Shown here: positions 35,166-48,392 of the stretch, one piece after another
Position numbering within the stretch: position 1 is the stretch's first letter
How the letters are laid out: every line of letters starts with the position of its first letter
NCBI GenBank assembly: GCA_037176845.1
Contig: JAYKXP010000052.1
Coordinates: 124,001 to 188,000 of the forward strand
Source: Paramarasmius palmivorus
Taxonomy: Eukaryota; Basidiomycota; Agaricomycetes; Agaricales; Marasmiaceae
Length of the DNA stretch: 64,000 nucleotides
Reading direction: 5' to 3'
Notes under the pieces: model-generated
Told to the model about the DNA's origin: nothing
What the model saw: only the letters and a program-made list of their open reading frames with translations
Database searches by the model: none
Translations under genes and position numbers: made by a program

Positions 35166-37042
35166 ATGTCAAAAAAGTTTCTTTTTCACTTTGCCCAGGC
35201 TCACCACGAATTCCGCCTACCGGAACTTGCGTCTATCTCAGAGCTATATGGCTTCGAGGTTTCTATTCCAGAAGAACATGATTCTACTCGGCCTTTCATG
35301 GTGTTGGGTCTCGACAACGATGAACATGCTCGACTACTGGCACAACGGTGTATACTGATCAAGTATGTCGTGATCTTTCTTCACAATTGGATTTACTTAG
35401 CTTGTATTGCTCAGATCTGTTTATGAACTTTATGGACAAGGTTCCACTTATGAAGAACTACATGAGAGCAATCGCGCCCATCGCGCCTTCTGGGCAAAAT
35501 ACATCCCCGACACATCGTTCAAATTCTTCGTGTCTGCGTACAACCACAGAATACCTCAAAAGCGTCAGAAAGAAGTTGTCGAGAGTTTTTCATATATGGG
35601 TTTCATGGGCAAGATTGATATGAAATCGCCGGACATCGTCTTGGGCTGCTTTGAAGAGTGTACGACCCTGTCATCGCTCGTCTACTGAATCAAATTTGAC
35701 TCCAGGATTCCAGATGACGATCGCCGAGGGCAGACAAGAGATAAACACGAAGGCGACGGAAAGTTTATTCGGGTGTATTTTGGGAGGCTGGTATGTTCTC
35801 AGAACATCGATAACGGTACCTCGTTTTCATCCATTGAAAGTTATCAACTTGTAGATTGCAGAAGCGACAGCCAGATCCTTAATCTCGACTTTTGATGTGA
35901 AGAAACGCTCGTACTTCGGAAATACCAGTATGGAGGCTGAGATATCCTTGTTAATGGCGAACCAAACACTGGTGTGTTCGTCCAGCTATCACTTGCTCGT
36001 GACTGATCTAGTTTGTGTATTTCCAGGCTTCGCCCGGGAAATTGTTGTACGATCCGTTTATGGGCACAGGAAGTATGGCTTATGTGAGTTATAATTTTAC
36101 GACTTTGGTGCCGGTCTAACAGCAAGCAGCCGACAGCCCACTTTGGTGCTCATATATTCGGGTCGGACATCGATGGTCGGCAGATGAGAGGGAAAGGTGA
36201 GGCATAATCTTGTTCTGTAATTAACATCTTCTCGTCATTTACCTTAACAACGCGATGAAGGTAATATACCAGGGGTTTATCGGGCTGCATCGCAATATGG
36301 TGTTTCCGACCGTATACTCGATCTGTGCACATTCGACATCACAACCCATCCATGGCGATGCGGCGGACTTTTTGACGCTATTGTGACGGACCCACCATGT
36401 AAGCTTACTGCGCGATATGCCCTTCTAAAGTTTTAAATGACTAATAATGCAAAGATGGTGTTCGTGCAGGAGCAAAACGACTAGGCCGCAAGAGAGAGCT
36501 AGACGCTGAGCGATTGGCTCTATATCATGAACACAGAGCAAATCCACGGCCGTACGAGTGCTCTTATCGTCTTCCGATTAATGCTAAATCAGGGACAGTG
36601 ACGATTCACCCTATATTCCTCCTACAAAGCCGTACGAACTATCGAATCTGGTTAAAGATCTCGTGCTCTTAGGCAGGTATCTGTTAAAGCCGAACGGACG
36701 ACTTGTCTTCTTTTTGCCGACCGTAAACGACGAGTACGAGGAAGTCGATATCTATTCCATGCTATGTGAGGGCATGGAGGTTATTGCTAACTCCCTTCAA
36801 GATTTCGGATCGTGGGGTCGTCGCGTAAGTTGAACAGTGTATATGGTCTCTATGGCACTGAGAGGCAATCTGTATAGCTAGTAACAATTCGGAAAAATAC
36901 CGAAAAGTCCTATCCGCCGCCTTCACTCTCATCGGGCGAGAACGCTCCAATGACCGGAGAACATATTCCTGCACACAAGGATTTCAGAGAGAAATACTTT
37001 CAAGGTTTTAACAAGAAAAATCCAGGTGACAACACTATTTAA
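35166..37042 (+). CDS. TRM11: tRNA (guanine-10-N2) methyltransferase catalytic subunit Trm11
   Basis: Trm11 with its partner Trm112 methylates guanosine 10 of cytosolic tRNAs using S-adenosylmethionine. Several exons join in frame. The N-terminal THUMP-like region starts MSKKFLFHFAQAHHEFRLPE and includes SVYELYGQGSTYEELH and FVSAYNHRIPQ. The Rossmann methyltransferase domain follows with KLLYDPFMGTGSM (SAM loop), HIFGSDIDGRQMRGK, and the catalytic DAIVTDPPYGVRAGAKRLGR, where the DPPY motif is split by an intron. C-terminal KPNGRLVFFLPTVNDEY is also conserved. It ends at TAA 37040-37042. I traced every junction without a frame break. It shares a 78-nt promoter with SWS1 and is followed tail to tail by the FLVCR-type transporter. 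Confidence 0.93.
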
Positions 37043-37109
37043 CACAGCATGTACAAGTAAAGATACAGACAAACAACCGAAAGCATGATGTTCCTCGTTA
37101 ATCGTCGTG

Positions 37110-39315
37110 TCAAGCGTGCTCCGCGTGTCCTGCAACTTCCTGAACTTTCTGTTCATCCAGTTCTTTCCTCACCTGCTTGCCTCCAAGTAACAACGTGAGA
37201 GCCCCGGCTACCATTACCATGGACCCTTGGAAAATTAAGCTTCGGCGCATGTTCAAAGGCGGATTGGCATCCGGTCCGGCTCGTAATTCGTTTTGTACTA
37301 GAAAATAAAGTCAAATTCCGCTGCGAGTCGAGGGTAGCAGCGAGACATACCAACGACGAAAATAATCCCGAAGAGGTTGCCGGTAAGCCACAGTATAGAA
37401 GAACTAGCCTCGGCGTTGCGGGTGAGGTCACAGCCGAGTTCTACAAGATCACTTAAGTGTCTGAGAATCTAGGCGACGCAGAGGGCGAGAACTCACCGAG
37501 TCCTACAGGCAACATCGTAATGGAAATAGCTCCGATAATTGCCATAACCGCAAAGATTCCGCCAGTATTATTTGGTTTGACTGGTAAATCCGTCAGGAAG
37601 CTCACTTCACAACGTCTAGAAATGCATACCTGCCCATACGAGCGATAGCCAAGCACCAGCGACACATGGGATAAGTATCTTTGCTGTGATAGCAAGATGT
37701 TTCGTGAACACTCTATCGAACAGCGGGGAGGTCATAAATGCGGCTACAATTCCCGCCAACAACAGCGTTGCCTTATGCAGAAAATCAGTGTTAGGAAGGT
37801 ATCTGAATCGAACTGTCTACATACACCGAAGAGACCACTAATATCTGTTGAGTATCCCTGTGGTTCCTGAAGAGGTCAGATTGTGAGCCGGTGATCCTAG
37901 CGCCAGAAATCGTGGCGTGACTTACAAATATTTGGCCTGTCAGCACAGAAAAGGTGAGTGTCCTGATGGACAAGAATAGGGATTAGCTGATATTTCTCCT
38001 AGACAAACAGAGACGTGGACTAACGCTGCGACTGAAATGCCGAAAATGAGAACGAGGAGTAGGAAGTCGAGTCGTGCACGTATTGACATTTGTTGTACTT
38101 TGGATCTTCCCGCTAACACCTTGAGGAATTCAGGGAGTGATGGCGGCTTCTGGGAGGCAGAGTAGGCTGTTTTGGGTTTGGTTATGGGCCAGTTGTCAGG
38201 AGATGCACCAGTTCACTTACTAGGGGGTGTAGGTGGGGCTGATTGTACTGCAAAGACAAACGGACACACTGCTGTGCAGATAATGCCTAGAACTAATATC
38301 TGCGTGGGCCAGGATTACTACAAGAGATACTTGGAACCAACGGATACGTACGGATTGTCTGGTATCGCCAACCATGGGACTAAGGAGCTGTCCGATGGCT
38401 CCGCCGACTGGGTTAGCTAAAGTGCGACCGAGTTAGGTTAGAACTAAATCTCCGTGACCTAGACCAGATGAGAACCTACCGACTGAGCATATCATTGTTG
38501 CGGTAGTTCTGCCTCTCAAATCAAACCATTTCTCTGAATAGCTTCGGGACATTTTTAGTATAAGTACTATCGCCACTGTGAGGGAGATTGTTACATTGGT
38601 GCAAGCACTTGATAGAGTGGTTGAGCAATAGCAGCAAAAGTCTGACACACTCGTGAGCGGTAAACATAAGAGCGGAATTTTTGGGACTCACCTGTCCTAT
38701 CATTAGCAAAGCGTAGGCTGATTCACTCGACAACGTCCTCGGGGTTCCCGCATATCGGATCCACGCTGCCAAAATGAGGCAAATGGCTCCAAGATCACAC
38801 TATTCACTAGAAAATGAGCAGAGTACTCAAAAAAAGCGATAATGTTACAGACCACTCTTCTAATACCATACCGAGGGATCATATATGGAATAAGAAGTGC
38901 GCTTGGTATGTAGACACAGGACATGATGTTTCCGAGCCAGTTGACCTTATCCAGAGAAATGTCAAATTCGCTTGCCACTGAGGAGACGGAATCAGAAATA
39001 TATACAAATGTCGAAACTGATAACTCACTGTCGTTGGCTATTGGTCCAAACCATGGCCACGACATCCCCCCAACGATATTGAGGGCAATCTAGAGCGAAG
39101 CATCGGTCAAGAAAATCAAAGAATGACCTGAAGAGACATACGATCCCGATAAGTCCGACAAATCGTCGCTTGTATAATCTGTACTCTCCGGCATAGCTCT
39201 CTTCCCGTACCGACTCTTCGGGGGGAAGGTTTGCGACGTCTTCTTTGTCGACCTTTCCAGAGGTACGAGACTTGTCGCCAGCGGACGAGTGACTGGGGCG
39301 AGGAGACTGGGACAT
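37110..39315 (-). CDS. Major facilitator transporter of the FLVCR type
   Basis: A 12-helix major-facilitator protein related to FLVCR1/2, which in animals move haem or choline/ethanolamine. The ATG at 39315 begins a hydrophilic ~55-residue N-terminus; about ten short introns follow. Family blocks: MSWPWFGPIANDMASEFD, ISLDKVNWLGNIMSCVYIPS, RTTATMICSVANPVGGAIGQLL and STDISGLFGATLLLAGIVAA. It ends in a charged tail KVQEVAGHAEHA. One exon uses the later AG of TGTGTCAG to keep the frame. I found no break. The substrate in fungi is not established. It is divergent from the WBP4-like gene (240 nt between starts). Confidence 0.86.
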
Positions 39316-39555
39316 GGAAGACGAGGTGAGGGGGGAGAGAGAACTCGACGTTCCTTGGACTTGTTGTCATGCTTGCTTATATGGTCGTTGAACAGGACCA
39401 ATGTGATAAGAATCGGGCGCGGGGAAATCTCAGTTCCTCCTGGACACATGTCCATTTTTGGCAATTTGTTTCGATACGAAATTTCAGGTCAATCAACCGC
39501 CTGGTAATCAATGATCCTGCCAGTCACAAGCACTTCTTTCTAACAACAACATACC

Positions 39556-40642
39556 ATGAGCGAGTACTGGGTTTCTAAAAAGAAGTATTTCTGCAAATAC
39601 TGCGAAATATACATCACCGACGATGCTCCCTCACGCCAGCAACACGAGAATGGACTGCGACACAAGGGAAACAGGGATAGGTTCATTCGGGGTCTTTACA
39701 AGGAGGGTGAGAAGCGTAAAAAGGATTTAGAGGAAGAGAAGAGAGAAATGGCAAGAGTAGAAAAGGTACGTCAGTTCAGTATCGCACCAAAAAACTTCTT
39801 TGACCAGGATCTCATAGGCTGCACAAGCTGCGTACTCACAAGATGTCGGCGCCGGTAGAGCACGTCCCACTTCTGTACCTTCATCCTCTTCCACTCCATC
39901 TTCTACTCTACGAAAGCCAGCAAAGCCCTCAGATCCATGGACAAACTACTCTACTGCTGCCTCATTGGGGTATACAGACCCTGATGTAGAAAAAGCTCAG
40001 GCTGAGGCAACTCGTCACAGAGAACAGGGTGTCGCTGGAGATTGGGAAATAGTACCAGCTGAACCGTCGCAGTCATCTTCGAACGAGATTCCTCCAGAAT
40101 CTTCCACCTCCATCTCCACAAACAATCTGAAGAGACCAGCTGAAACTCCAGTGGATCAGGAGGATACTCGGCACTTCAAATTGCAGAAGAAGACACTGAC
40201 TACTGGCCTTGGGCAGATATATGATCCAGGCATCATCACCGTGAAGCAGAAGACAAAGGAACCGACAGAGACGAAAGAGGTGGCGCAGGAGGAACCGAAG
40301 ACAGCGGCAGTTTCATCTTCAACAACGAACGTTGCCAACGAGTCACCAAAAACGACCAAATGGATTAAAACGCAATGGAAACGGCCGGGAGAGAAAGGCG
40401 ACGAATCTCCGGAGGCGATTCAGGACAGCGATGCTGTCGTCAAGCAGTCGGAGAATGAGTTACCGAGAGATGCTGGGGATAAGACGGTGGTTGAAACGGC
40501 GGTGAAGGCGGAATCAGATTCTGAAGTCAAGTCAGAACCTATCGAGCAAGCTCGCGAGTCTACGGTTCCGACAGGTAGCAGTGGTGGGCTGTTCAAAAAG
40601 CGCAAGAAACCTGCGGCCAGCACAGGTCGAATTCAAGTGTAG
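39556..40642 (+). CDS. WBP4-like U1/matrin-type zinc-finger splicing factor (2 exons)
   Basis: Related to human WBP4/FBP21, a spliceosomal protein. The ATG at 39556 is followed by SEYWVSKKKYFCKYCEIYI, then H-x5-H (QQHENGLRHKGN), the matrin/U1-C-type CCHH finger, in its usual N-terminal place. A basic coiled segment (EGEKRKKDLEEEKREMARVEK) follows. Exon 1 ends after GAAAAG and exon 2 starts GCTGCACAAGCTGCG. The remainder is acidic and low-complexity, ending in GGLFKKRKKPAAS and RIQV. WW domains found in human WBP4 are not seen, which is usual for fungal members. Start is well placed and there is no frame break. Confidence 0.83.
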
Positions 40643-41010
40643 CAGCAAAGGTTTCTACTTGTTCTTTTTTTTTTACCCTCGTGTATCTAATCAGTCCATG
40701 TCAAGTTCGTGTATCTCCTCTAAGCTCATGCATACTTTGACGTCCATCTGATGATCAAGAAGTTCTGACTTGAGGTGGGTACTATTACGGCTCGAAAACT
40801 TGAAAGCAATCTGATGCGTTAGATATATGTAAGACTAGATACAATACAAAATGACCCCTTCCAAACGATGTACCTGAACGACCAAAGGAGTTTAAAGCAT
40901 GTCACAGCGATAGCACAAGCACACCTGGGTTTCGTGAGTCTATACTGCATTCGAACCCATGTCTAGAACCGCTTTTCAGCCAGAACTCTTATCATATACT
41001 TTTTGTTTGC
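40643..41010. other. Convergent 3' region
   Basis: Tail-to-tail spacer of 368 nt between the WBP4-like and Smr genes, beginning with a T-rich run near 40666-40675. No gene seen. Confidence 0.5.
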
Positions 41011-42853
41011 TCACTTTTTCATCGCGGCATACACCGCTGGTCTCAACTTTGGCTGGCCATCACGGGAATGGTTTCCCTTTCCAACGATGACACGCAGTGT
41101 GTCTTGGCCGTTCCTAAGCGCCTCTCGAAAGGCACTTTCCGTCGCTTCAATTGCTTCTGCAACTAGCAACCCATGTACATCAATTTCATATCCCTGTCCT
41201 TGACCCGCGTTGTTCTTAGCTGCTTTGCTGTCAGATAGGTACTATCAAATAATACTATTGATGCGTACCGGTATAATATCTCCGTCTAGCACGAGAGTGT
41301 AATGATTCCATCCGTTGCCTACAGTCCTTGATATCTCCCATTAGAAGGAAGACGTCTCTCGTTCTGCCCTCTGATCTGGCCTGTCGGAGCTCTGCTTCTA
41401 GTCTATCCTTCTCCTTGGCTTCTTTCCAGGCTCTATTCCTCAGCTTCTCAGCCCGTTCGAATAGTAGGTGCGGGTCAGAGGTGGACAGAATACTGTCTGC
41501 GATTGACAGAGCTGAAGATGAAGGTCCAGGGGAGTGGATATCTAATGCGGAGAGCGGCGACCCCGCTGCCTCACGCGGTGGTATAGGTACAGGTGTAGTG
41601 TTGGAAGTCGATGCGACGAGTGTATTTGATTGGACGTCGAGGAGTAATGAGGATACTGGTGCTTCTGAGATGACAGAAGCTCGGTGAACCATTACAGACG
41701 ACGCGGGTCTTAACTGCGGAGGCGTCAAGAGCTCATCTGCATCCAGTTCACCTGGAGGATAGTGCTGGCCATGGAGCACTGGGGTTTGTAGTGCATCTTC
41801 GTGTGGTGGAATGAATATTGGCTCTGATTGTGGTGGCAGTACATACTCCGGGTCATGGCTACGATGCTCATGGGATTCGGCTAATGAACTAGGAGGCAAT
41901 GCGGGCATAGGCGCAGGTACTGGTACTGGCAGCACTAGTTCCTCTGGTTCAAAGTTTCCCCGTGCTGCTTCGTGGATTGGCGACTCTACGAGTGGCCTTT
42001 GGGGTATAGGCTGTTCGATTGGTAGTCTTGGGGGTGGTGGTGGACGAGGGGAGAAGTTGTTTGAAAGCGGGAAAGGATGCATATACGTTCGGCTGTGTTC
42101 ACTTGACGAATCAAGCGGTCGAGGATTCGTAGGAGACTGTAATAGCGTGAGAGACGTTATTGGCGTACTGGAAACGTTTCCGGGGCGCTCATTCGTGTCA
42201 TAATGGAGTGTTTCCGGGATATAAATGGGCGAACTGAAGATGTATCCCAGTGAGTCATCACTGCCAGACCCATCTCTTACGGTAGATATGGACGACTGTG
42301 ACGAAGTGGTCGGTTGCTCGGAGGGGGTGTTGTTGGTGCTCGTTTGCTGTTGGGTGGAGGATGTGGCTGGTGTTTCCGAGTTCACTGTACTCGGAGATGC
42401 AGTAGGTAAAATGAAAGTGAGCGACCGTGCCGACCGTGTTCGTGGAATATCAACTGGGGCTGCTGGAGGTATTGGTATTGGTGTTGTATGCACAGTCGTG
42501 TGCAGGGAACCAATGTTTCGACTTGGTCGTTTTGGAATTCGCTGATGTCGGGTATGATAGAAATATTCGGATCCCAAGGCGTCCATGGCAAGGACAATGA
42601 GCGCTGTCCAAATAGTGACAATAGAAACATAACTGATATCCCTCGAAATAAAAAAGTCGATGGCTGCCCGTAGCAGGTATGCCAAATATGGATCATATGA
42701 AGCTGGCATGGCTTGCAGCAGAACATGCATTGAAATTCCTTCCCATATTCCTAGGCCGATAGGAATGAGTTTGTGAAACCTGTACGCTGTCGAGACGCTG
42801 CTGAGAACGTATCTGAGGACGAGACTGGAAGTGGTAGAGACTAGGAGATCCAT
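41011..42853 (-). CDS. Membrane-anchored DUF1771-Smr domain protein (2 exons)
   Basis: Exons 42853-41269 and 41222-41011 give 598 residues. The N-terminus has one or two hydrophobic segments (around KLIPIGLGIWEGISMHVLL and YVSIVTIWTALIVLAMDALG), so the protein is probably membrane-bound. A long Pro/Ser/Thr-rich, disordered middle follows. Near the C-terminus is a DUF1771 helical pair (FERAEKLRNRAWKEAKEKDR and LMGDIKDCRQRM) and then the Smr domain with IDVHGLLVAEAI (the xDxHG motif) and VIVGKGNHSRDG. The intron lies between DUF1771 and Smr. Smr domains bind or cut nucleic acids (Cue2-type proteins act in no-go mRNA decay); a nuclease role here is inference. It is divergent from chitin synthase. 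Confidence 0.86.
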
Positions 42854-43020
42854 GTAGGATGGTGTAGTAGTAGAAGAAAAAGCATGTCTATTCCTAGCCG
42901 GAAAGCACCAGGCCTGCAGGCTGCCATGCTGTGGGAATCCCCTCTCGCGCCCTCGTGATGTGTTGATTGAATCCCATTTTACCGAATGACTTGCCGAACT
43001 CGTTTCTGCTTTCTACCATC

Positions 43021-46000
43021 ATGTCCTACCAGAGCTCGCGCTCGAGCTCTATGCCGCCACGATCAAGTTACGAAGAAGCATATCAACGCGTCGATGCAGA
43101 GATACGAGAACGAATGATCAACGAGTTTGCAAGTCAATCTGGACGTTCAGGCCAGAGCAGCTATGACGAGGATATTCGTCAACCGCAGCAGCCTGAGGAG
43201 ACTTCATATTCCTCTTCACCATATCACCCGTACCAGCCAGGTCAGCAACTCGAAACTATCCATACAGGCGAGACATTCCAGCTGCCGGATAACGAATACC
43301 ATGGCCCTGAGAATGCATACTATGATCCCTATAGGGCGTCTTATTCCTCGCATTCCTCATCCAACCATTCCTCACACCATACCTATGTCGACTCATTCCA
43401 ACATGACCCAGAAGCTTACTCTTCTGGAACCCATTTACGAACATATCCCCGTTCTAGATCACCAACACCTGCTGTAGACGATGAGGACTACTATGTCGTC
43501 GGCGACAACAGCTTCCACTACACCGGCGAACCTCACTCATATTCCGACCCAGAGAAACATGCATTAGGCCAACCGGACATTCACTATGACTACTACGACC
43601 CCCCTCCTTCACATTCCTTTGAATCAATGGGTGACCTAGCCATGGGTCGATCTCCTGACCCGACCACACCGGTCGAGACGCGTCATTTTGGAAACGCTCC
43701 CATGGGCCGTGTAGCGCGAAGGCACAAGAAGAAACGCGTAATGCTTGTGGATGGAAAGTATAAGGTGCCCATTCCTATACCACCGCGAATGGTGCTACCA
43801 AGAAAAGGAGAACCGGAGATGATGGGTGCCGAATATACGGCCGTTACGTGTGATCCAGATGATTTTGAGCGGGAAGGCTACTTCTTGAGGCAGGTCGCGA
43901 GTGGTCGGAGAACAGAGTTACTCATTGTCATCACAATGTACAATGTAAGCTCAGATACGTCCTTTCCTCCGTTCCACGCACTTATTCGTCACAGGAAGAT
44001 GAAATTTTGTTCTGCCGCACTCTGTACGGGGTCATGAAGAACGTTCAACATCTGTGTACACGCAAGAACTCACAAACATGGGGTGCTGATGCATGGAAAA
44101 AGGTGCGTGAAATGGATCGTTGCCAAGCGAGTTTCGGACTCACATCTTATTGCAGGTGGTAGTGTGCATCGTGGCCGATGGACGAAAAAAGGTACATCCT
44201 CGAGTATTAGACTGTCTTACACTCCTCGGCGTCTATCAACCTGGACCTATGAAGAACAACGTCCTCGAAAAACCTGTCACGGCCCATTTATTTGAATACA
44301 CAACCTCCTTTGGTCTCGACCCGAATCTACAATTCAAGTACCCAGACAAGGGTATTGTACCAACACAGATAATCTTCTGTATGAAGGAGAAGAATCAAAA
44401 AAAGATCAACAGTCATCCGTTGGGCCTTCAACGCGTTCGCAGCTCAATTACAGGTAATGAACCGGCACACTTTACAGATCCCACTCTCATCACTTATACA
44501 GCCCAACGTGTGCATCCTTCTTGATGTTGGTACTCGGCCGGGTAACAACAGTATCTATAAGCTGTGGAAGGTCTTCGACACGCACTCGAACGTCGGCGGA
44601 GCTTGTGGAGAAATATCAGTCTACAAGGGAAAGAATTGGTCCCTTTTGCTCAATCCACTGGGTTCGTCGTCCACCGATCAATTACCCTTGTACTGAATAA
44701 TTTTCGAACAGTTGCTGCACAGAACTTCGAGTATAAGATCAGCTGTATACTTGATAAACCCACCTGAGAGTCTGTTTGGCTACATCAGCGTGTTAGTGCG
44801 TATGGATTGGCCATTTGTTGTTCCAGTCATTAATAACGCTGATTACACAGCCGGGTGCGTTCTCAGCCTATAGATATATCGCGTTGCAAAACAACGAGAG
44901 AGGCGTGGGCCCGCTGTCTTCTTATTTCAAAGGAGAGGTTCTTCATGGTCGAGATACTGATATCTTCACCTCAAACATGTGTAAGTTGAACGCCAAGTCC
45001 TTACACTTTGGCGCTTGATTAATCCTCGCTTCGTCAGACCTTGCAGAAGACGTGAGTTTTGGCGACCATTTCTTCCATACGAATCCACAAACCATGTATA
45101 GCGTATTCTCTGTTTTGAACTTGTGGCCAAAGCGAACGAGAATTGGTAGGTTACTACTTAGCCGGCAGGCAAACGCGCGATATTCATTACATGTGCACAG
45201 GGTTCTCAAATACGTCAAGGGTGCAGTTGGTGAAACCGATGTCCCAGATGCCATTCCGGAGTTTATCAGTCAACGTAGACGTTGGCTAAACGGCTCGTTC
45301 TTTGCGGCGGTTTATGCAATAGCACATGTCGGTCAGATCATGAGCTCAGGGCATAGCTTTACTCGAAAATGCGTCCTTCATGCTAGAGACGATCTATAAC
45401 ATCATTAACCTGACGTTTGCTTGGTTTGCTATCGTAAGTCGCTAGATGGCTTTTATTGGGACTTGGGTTGACTTTTCACGTACAGGGAAATTTTTATCTA
45501 TTCTTCGTGAGCTCGGGTCTCCCTTGATATCGCGAAATCCCTTGTTGACTTCGCTCAGGTTGTATTAACATCATCGCTTGAAGCGCCTTCCTTCGGGCTA
45601 TCAGGAATACAATACCTCAACACAATAATACAGGTAAGTTGATTGCATTAAGCCTCTTTGACATACCACCGATACATGTGCACAGTATGCTTTGGTTTTG
45701 ATGATTGCTGCTTGTTTCCTGTTTTGCATGGGAAACAAACCTAGAGCGTAAGACATTTTAATTATCATCGGAGTATCAAGGCTCAACTTGCCACAGGTCA
45801 TTGTGGAAATACAAATTCACCGTAATATTCCTGAGCGTCTCTATGATTTACATGCTCGTTGCTTCCGTCTTTTGTGCGTTGGCGGCAGCCAAACAAGGCG
45901 GAACGGCCAATTCAACCATGCTGTACAGTGTTCTGATTTCGTATGGAAGTAAGTCTCTCCTTTTTTGAAGGTGATTGAGCTTTTGATTGTACGTGGCCAT

Positions 46001-46879
46001 AGTGTATGCAGTCAGCAGCATTCTAGCGATGGACCCATGGCATATGATAACGAGTTTCGTCAGCTGGTTGCTGCTCTCGCCAACGTTCATCAATATCCTC
46101 AATATGTAGGCTTTCTCTCATCTCATCCTTCCTGATCTGAATTTTGGCTCTTTCAGATATGCCTTCTCCAACCTTGACGATGTACGTTTGATCGCCCATT
46201 CTCGTTTACCCGGATTGATCCAGTCCCATAGATCTCTTGGGGTACAAAACAAGACTCGGTGGTGGAACACAATGACCTCGGAAACGTCGTTCAGAAGAGT
46301 GAAACGCACGTTGATGTCGAAGTCCAGAAGAAACACCAGATCCAAATGATGTGTATGAGGCTGCACTCACCCAGCTCAGAAATCTGAAGGCGCCTCCGAA
46401 ACCTAAGGTGAGGGGTGCACCGAAAACACGTCCACCAGCGCCTACGGACGCCGAAAGAGAACAAGCCATGAAGGATTATTACGCAAATGTGCGAACGAAC
46501 GTAGGTGGAGGATTTCGCTATAGCCTAGGCAAATGCTAATGTTGCCCTGATAGGTATTATTAGCTTGGACAGTATCTAACGTGAGTGGCTCTGGTTTCTT
46601 ATTCACGGCCTTGGATGCCTAACTTACCCCTCGCGCCTATAGGTCCTGCTAATTATCGCGATTCTGAAGGGCGCAGAACCTTCCGGGACATTTCGACGAA
46701 AGCGCGGCCATTGGACGTACTAAAGCTTATTTGATTTTTATTCTGGTGTTCACCACCATAAGTAACCTGATTGTAAGTGTTCTGCCTTTTATTGTCATTG
46801 GAAGGTGCTCACATAATACATTCATCAGCGTTTCACTGCTTCCACACTCTACCTTCTCGTACGGTTAATAGCAGGATAA
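43021..46879 (+). pseudogene. Chitin synthase with five single-base frame slips
   Basis: Family GT2 chitin synthase of division 1 (class I-III type): N-terminal Tyr/Ser-rich region (from MSYQSS), then [40 protein letters not shown] (QxxEY), YLAEDRILCFEL (EDR), [15 protein letters not shown] (QRRRW), and a C-terminal multi-helix domain. It would make chitin at the plasma membrane. About 15 introns have good GT-AG sites. The frame breaks near 44417, 44764, 45381, 46345 and 46691; each is cured by ignoring or adding one base, and no other stop codons interrupt the conserved blocks. As written the product would end soon after residue 430, before the catalytic EDR and QRRRW motifs. Either a very recent pseudogene or an intact gene with sequence errors; I lean to the latter. 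Confidence 0.75.
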
Positions 46880-47015
46880 GATTCAATGATGTACATAGTA
46901 CACATAACTATGGACTACTGTGACAGGATGGGACTTGCATTGTACAGAAATATGATATACTTAGGCAAATCTCGAGGTCAATATGCCTTTACAGAAGGGA
47001 AAAAAATTTACTTGC

Positions 47016-48392
47016 TCATGAGTAGACGAAACTGTACAGGGTCCTTTCGTTGCGCATCTTGAGCTTCCGGGCGCTGTCAATACCTGACTGTGGTCGGCGC
47101 AATGCTCTTCTTGCCGGAGAACGAGAAGGCGAAGACGTTGATCGTGTGTGCCGCCTGTCTTGCAGGCGGGCCCGAAAGGCTATTGGCTTTGGTCCTGGTA
47201 AAGAGATGGCTTCTATCGTCTTGTCCGGGTCCTCCTCGATCGAGAGAGATTGAACGCTGCCCACTAGGGCACCATCACTCTCTGATTCGTCTCCGTCGAT
47301 ATCAGAACTCCCAATAACAGACCATTTATCTTCCAGCGCGACGGCTGGCGGCACTGGTGAAGCAGACAAGGATCTTTCGGCAATAGTCGAAAGGTGGTAA
47401 TGAGATGCATCCCGTTCGTTGTCCGATACACCCAAGCTCGGAATGTGTATCACGATCCGAAAGGAAGTCTGATTCCGAGCCAAAGTGCGAAGAATTGTCG
47501 AGGTCTGTAACTGGCGGAGTGTCTATCGTCGCAGCCGTCGCAGGGTCAGGTCGGGTGACGTTTGGACGTAGCAAATATGTGAGACGCGTGCCAGAAACAT
47601 CTTTGCCTATAGAAAAGAGCTTAGGGATCGGAGGCCACATCATCGTATTGACCGGAAACTTACTGAAACTGACAACGTTATGGAAGCGTGCGCAACAATG
47701 GACGACGTATCTGGCGAATCCGTCGCTAGAGGTATCCCAAATGAGTTTGAGAGGTGTACGCGAGACCTCAAACACAGTGTTGGTATCTCGTATTGGTGTT
47801 CCAGGAGACTGTATGTTGTCCTCAGCGCTGGAGTTGGGGGCAAGAACAGTCCCTCCTGCTTCTAACCATTCTATAATCTCCATCTCTATATCTCGGTACT
47901 AGAACCTCCGCTCGGTATCCACACTTGCGCAAGTCTCGTCTCATCCCCTTCAAACTGAGGGAAAAGCGACCTGCACTCGAGGAGTTAGGGTCAACCATCG
48001 GTGGAGGTTGCGTTGGAAGCTTTGCATTCCGGGGGAGATAAGGAGGGAGAGGTTCTGGAAATGTGGGCTTGAGAGTAGCAGATTGAACGATGTAATCCTT
48101 TCTGGTCGCTGGGACAACGTGTGGATTGTCAACGAACGTGGCTAGCAAACGGTAAACGGATTAGTACGAGCAGGTGGTCATACATGGCACACACCATTCT
48201 CTTTCCTTCTGACCCAGCGCTTTCCTTCATTGTCGTCTCTCTTTGTTTTCTTAAAGGTTCTTGGAGACGGTTTGGTCACCTCACGAAGATGAGCAAATCG
48301 TTCGGCTACGCCTGGGTTGCGAAGAATGGATGGGAAAGAAAGTGGAACTGGAGTATCAAGAGAGGACCCTGATTGCGAAGGTTGGTCTTCCA
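47016..48392 (-). CDS. R3H-associated N-terminal domain protein, with two apparent frame slips
   Basis: Start MEDQPSQSGSS at 48392. Conserved blocks of the fungal R3H-associated family: PSILRNPGVAERFAHLR, FVDNPHVVPATRKDYI, FSLSLKGMRRDLRKCGYRAE, TPLKLIWDTSSDGFARYVVH and CCARFHNVVSFS. Then come LTYLLRPNVTRPDP and a C-terminal Ser/Arg-rich tail (RSTSSPSRSPARRA). Introns follow KENG and VVSFS. The frame slips near 47895 (an extra base before the RDIEMEIIEWLEAGG block) and near 47430 (after SDRDTHSELG). Reading past one base at each restores the family pattern. The molecular role is unknown; R3H-type partners bind single-stranded nucleic acids. Function is not inferred further. Confidence 0.72.
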
